Notes under the pieces: generated by a model
Seen by the model: only the letters and a program-made list of their open reading frames with translations
Told to the model about the DNA's origin: nothing
Databases searched by the model: none
Source: Stramonita haemastoma
Taxonomy: Eukaryota; Mollusca; Gastropoda; Neogastropoda; Muricidae
Reading direction: 5' to 3'
NCBI GenBank assembly: GCA_030674155.1
Contig: CM060317.1
Span: 33,629,962 to 33,639,961 of the forward strand
DNA length: 10,000 nucleotides
Shown: positions 8,423 through 10,000 of the stretch, piece by piece
Layout: every line of letters begins with the position of its first letter
Numbering within the stretch: the stretch's first letter is position 1
Translations under genes and position numbers: made by a program

Positions 8423-8605
8423 CTTCTCTTTTTTTTGGCTGCCTCATCTTCTGTGATGTTCTGGTATTGCTGCTCCCACACCACTCAATCCAATCTCTCT
8501 GCCCCCCAGCCAGGGTCAGAAATCCACAGGGAACCCATCAATATCAGGCTGCCATGGGGCCACCAGCCAGAGGGGCCCTGCACTGCTGCTGTGTCACTTT
8601 GGTGG
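8423..8605 (-). mobile_element. retroposed insert with 17-bp target-site duplications
   Basis: The insert is bounded by direct repeats at 8406-8422 (tcaagacactaaattct) and 8606-8622 (tcaagacactaagttct), 16 of 17 matching and exactly 200 bp apart. Its plus-strand left end is pyrimidine-rich with T8 (8429-8436). Read on the minus strand it therefore ends in an A-rich tail, GCCAAAAAAAAGAGAAG, as expected for LINE-mediated retroposition. Copies 1 to 3 of the array have a single, uninterrupted equivalent site (about 2814-2838, 4868-4892, 6841-6868). I do not recognise the 183-bp body; it is more GC-rich than its surroundings. It could be a 5'-truncated LINE, a SINE or a processed cDNA fragment. 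Confidence 0.8.
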
Positions 8606-9075
8606 TCAAGACACTAAGTTCTGTTTACCATGTACAAAACACTTTCTAAAAGAAAGCTTTTGTCTCCTTCGGCTGGTGATTTTACCATTTAACTTTTTTC
8701 CCAGAAAAGTGACATAGCCGGCCGACAAACCTCTCCATTCGCCAAAAAAAGTAAAGACTTCTCTGTGACATTAGCAGAAGGAATAGATAATGGCAGCCAG
8801 CCAGAAGCTATTAACTGTTGCTTTAGAGAGCGGTAAAGAAAAGGAAGGCAGACAGAGGGCAGAGACAATAAATGAATATTTGATGGAAGCAGAAGACAGA
8901 TGGAGAGAGAGAGAGTCTGGTTTCTGGGTTGGACAGAACGTGTGGTGAATACTGCTGTGTAAGGGTAGGGGTGGAGTGAGGGGGTGAATGAAAAAAGCTC
9001 TGGTTGTGTCCCCCTACTACATTTTTAAACACCTATTTGGACAACTGTCTGTTCATGATTATATTCACGCACGTA

Positions 9076-9179
9076 TATGCGCGTGCATGCACACACACTC
9101 ACACACACATACACTCACATACACATATACACACAGACACAGACACACAGACACACACTCACACACTCACACATGCACA

Positions 9180-9210
<31 letters not shown>

Positions 9211-9219
9211 CACCACACA

Positions 9220-9299
<80 letters not shown>
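9076..9299. repeat. long CA microsatellite
   Basis: It starts in alternating purine-pyrimidine sequence (tatatgcgcgtgcatgcaca), continues as interrupted CA with CTCA and CAGA variants, and becomes a pure (CA) tract of about 36 units from 9227 to 9299. Periodic CC interruptions occur at about 9186, 9213 and 9226. Such alternating sequence can adopt Z-DNA. It overlaps the eroded end of array copy 4 and directly abuts the LINE fragment. Confidence 0.97.
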
Positions 9300-9301
<2 letters not shown>

Positions 9302-9302
<1 letters not shown>

Positions 9303-9523
9303 TAAGTCTTTCTAGAAAGAAGTTGAAGAGAGAAGGTGAAAACAGGAAACCTTTGTTGACTCCAACTGTTATTATCATGAACCTGTTCCCAACTCTGACA
9401 TTGAAGTCATTAGTACCAGAGGCCTTATCATGGAGCTTCTGTAATTAAAAGGTCTGGATCAGGGTGATGTTGATGTTGAACAGCCTCATGGCTGCCCACA
9501 ATGCTGGGTGCTATACCCTGTCA
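9302..9523 (-). mobile_element. non-LTR retrotransposon, reverse transcriptase palm fragment (outer LINE)
   Basis: Read on the minus strand, the sequence encodes NAFDRV, then LWAAMRLFNINITLI, later LHDKAS, and ITVGVNKGFLFSPSLFNFF. The first matches the FDRVWH region that holds the motif A catalytic aspartate; the last matches the GVRQGxxLSPxLFN motif B of LINE reverse transcriptases. The expected Trp after FDRV is a TAG stop (9511-9513), and another stop follows LIQTF, so the copy is dead. The YADD catalytic motif would come next, but the sequence breaks off at the CA tract. The other part of this element is beyond the inserted LINE at 9534-9714. I cannot name the clade with confidence. Confidence 0.85.
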
Positions 9524-9533
9524 AATGCGTTTT

Positions 9534-9714
9534 CTTCTTCATCTTCACCTGTCCCGTAGTCCCGTTGACCCTGGGGCACAACTGAAGATTCTGCAACCAG
9601 CGTCCTCCACTCCTCACGGTCTTCCGCCCTTCGTAGTAGATCGTTCCATCCAAGGCCTGTCCATTCTCTTATGTTGTCTTCCCATCGTTTCCTCTGTCTG
9701 CCTATTCATCTTAG
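9534..9714 (-). mobile_element. 5'-truncated LINE 3' end inserted in the outer LINE
   Basis: Read on the minus strand, it encodes GRQRKRWEDNIREWTGL, then AEDREEWRTLVAESSVVPQ, the typical carboxyl terminus of a mollusc and cnidarian LINE reverse transcriptase as I remember it. A frameshift lies before the expected final LRDR; a TGA in that frame is at 9545-9547, followed by a GAAGATGAAGAAG tail. An in-frame TGA precedes GRQRKR at 9706-9708, at the truncated 5' end. The piece is flanked by an exact 10-bp direct repeat, AATGCGTTTT, at 9524-9533 and 9715-9724. Only about 60 residues of a protein of many hundreds are present, so it was inserted already truncated. Confidence 0.85.
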
Positions 9715-9724
9715 AATGCGTTTT

Positions 9725-9930
9725 ACAAGTTCATAAAGAGGTGTGAGAATTTCGCTGATATTGGAGGCACTTTTTACACATCATCCCCTCCAAAAGAAAT
9801 ATCCCCTCTGTTTTTCTACTCCTGACCCAAAGCCTGCCTCTCTTCTTTGTCCCTGATTGCTTTTATGTGTCGCTTCAGTTTGTTTACCAAGATCTTGATC
9901 ATAACTTTCCTAATATGAAAAGCACAGTTG
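9725..9930 (-). mobile_element. non-LTR retrotransposon, reverse transcriptase fingers fragment (outer LINE)
   Basis: Continuation of the outer LINE upstream of the inserted fragment. On the minus strand, KVMIKILVNKLKRHI (from about 9908) matches the KVMLKxxLNRLK motif of the reverse transcriptase fingers. AGFGSG at about 9820-9837 matches EEQAGFRxGR after a one-base frameshift, and KCLQYQ follows at about 9760. The order fingers, AGFR, LQ.Q, then FDRV across the insertion is the order in one reverse transcriptase domain. Weaker similarity may extend towards the window edge. Confidence 0.75.
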
Positions 9931-10000
9931 AAATCAGTATTCACTCATACCAATTCTCATAACAAGCATTTTCCACACCATATCATGTTCATTCATACAC
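9931..10000. other. edge sequence, possibly further LINE
   Basis: AT-rich and too diverged to assign. By position it would hold earlier reverse transcriptase sequence of the outer LINE on the minus strand, but I see no clear motif. Confidence 0.3.

Larger units (their letters stand above)
7903..9299. repeat. array copy 4 (about 1.4 kb, most diverged)
   Basis: It begins with the TGTCTGGA anchor, has the core at 7934-8087, and then differs from the others by a long CA-rich stretch (8172-8400) and a private retroposed insert (8423-8605). Block B returns at 8803-8952 (agaagctattaactgttgc through gtgtggtgaatac). Weak similarity to copy 1 continues past 9050 into a long CA tract that ends at 9299, next to the LINE fragment. 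The similarity is loose outside the core and block B, so this is the oldest or least homogenised copy. Confidence 0.85.

Noticed and set aside
744..9299. CRISPR array or prokaryotic operon
   Set aside because: The direct repeats are kilobase-scale or simple-sequence, there are no regularly spaced spacers, and the SINE, LINE and microsatellite content is eukaryotic.
8988..9448. Open frames of about 100-120 codons rich in His-Thr, or Val-Cys on the minus strand
   Set aside because: These are CA microsatellite translations; only the minus-strand part beyond 9302 carries real, decayed reverse transcriptase sequence.

Overview
This looks like repeat-rich, intergenic or intronic nuclear DNA from an animal, most likely a mollusc and probably a gastropod. 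The SINE and LINE fragments resemble mollusc families I remember, and the sequence is AT-rich and full of microsatellites. No search was run, so the taxon is an inference. I see no convincing host protein-coding gene. Almost every long open frame is a translated microsatellite or a spurious frame inside a repeat.

Layout. 14-315: a SINE on the plus strand with a tRNA-like start followed by a segment that aligns without gaps to the internal promoter region of 5S rRNA. 316-743: mostly unique sequence with a short CAA/CAG microsatellite. 744-1375: a purine-strand repeat locus that matures from degenerate GAA with a 15-bp tandem unit into a higher-order (GAA)n(CAA)n array with a 127-bp period. 1376-2043: unique AT-rich sequence.

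2044-9299 is a direct-repeat array of four copies, anchored at 2363, 4411, 6479 and 7903. Copies 1 and 2 (2048 and 2068 bp) are near-identical; copies 3 and 4 are shorter and more diverged. Every copy carries a core of 154-157 bp. The core is identical in copies 1 and 4 although their flanks have diverged strongly. It is the most intriguing signal in the window and could be a conserved exon, a non-coding RNA or regulatory element, or a gene-conversion tract. Copies 1 and 2 also share an old tRNA-type SINE on the minus strand. Copy 4 alone carries a 183-bp retroposed insert with 17-bp target-site duplications, and the other three copies retain recognisable empty sites.

9302 to about 9930 (minus strand) holds a decayed non-LTR retrotransposon reverse transcriptase fragment. 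It is interrupted by a 181-bp, 5'-truncated 3' end of a similar LINE, flanked by an exact 10-bp direct repeat: a nested insertion. The outer LINE ends abruptly at a long (CA)n tract that also closes the array.

The order of events can be partly read: an old array of diverged copies, then a recent duplication of a 2.05-kb unit whose ends fall at the core, a retroposition into copy 4, and independent microsatellite growth at equivalent places in several copies.
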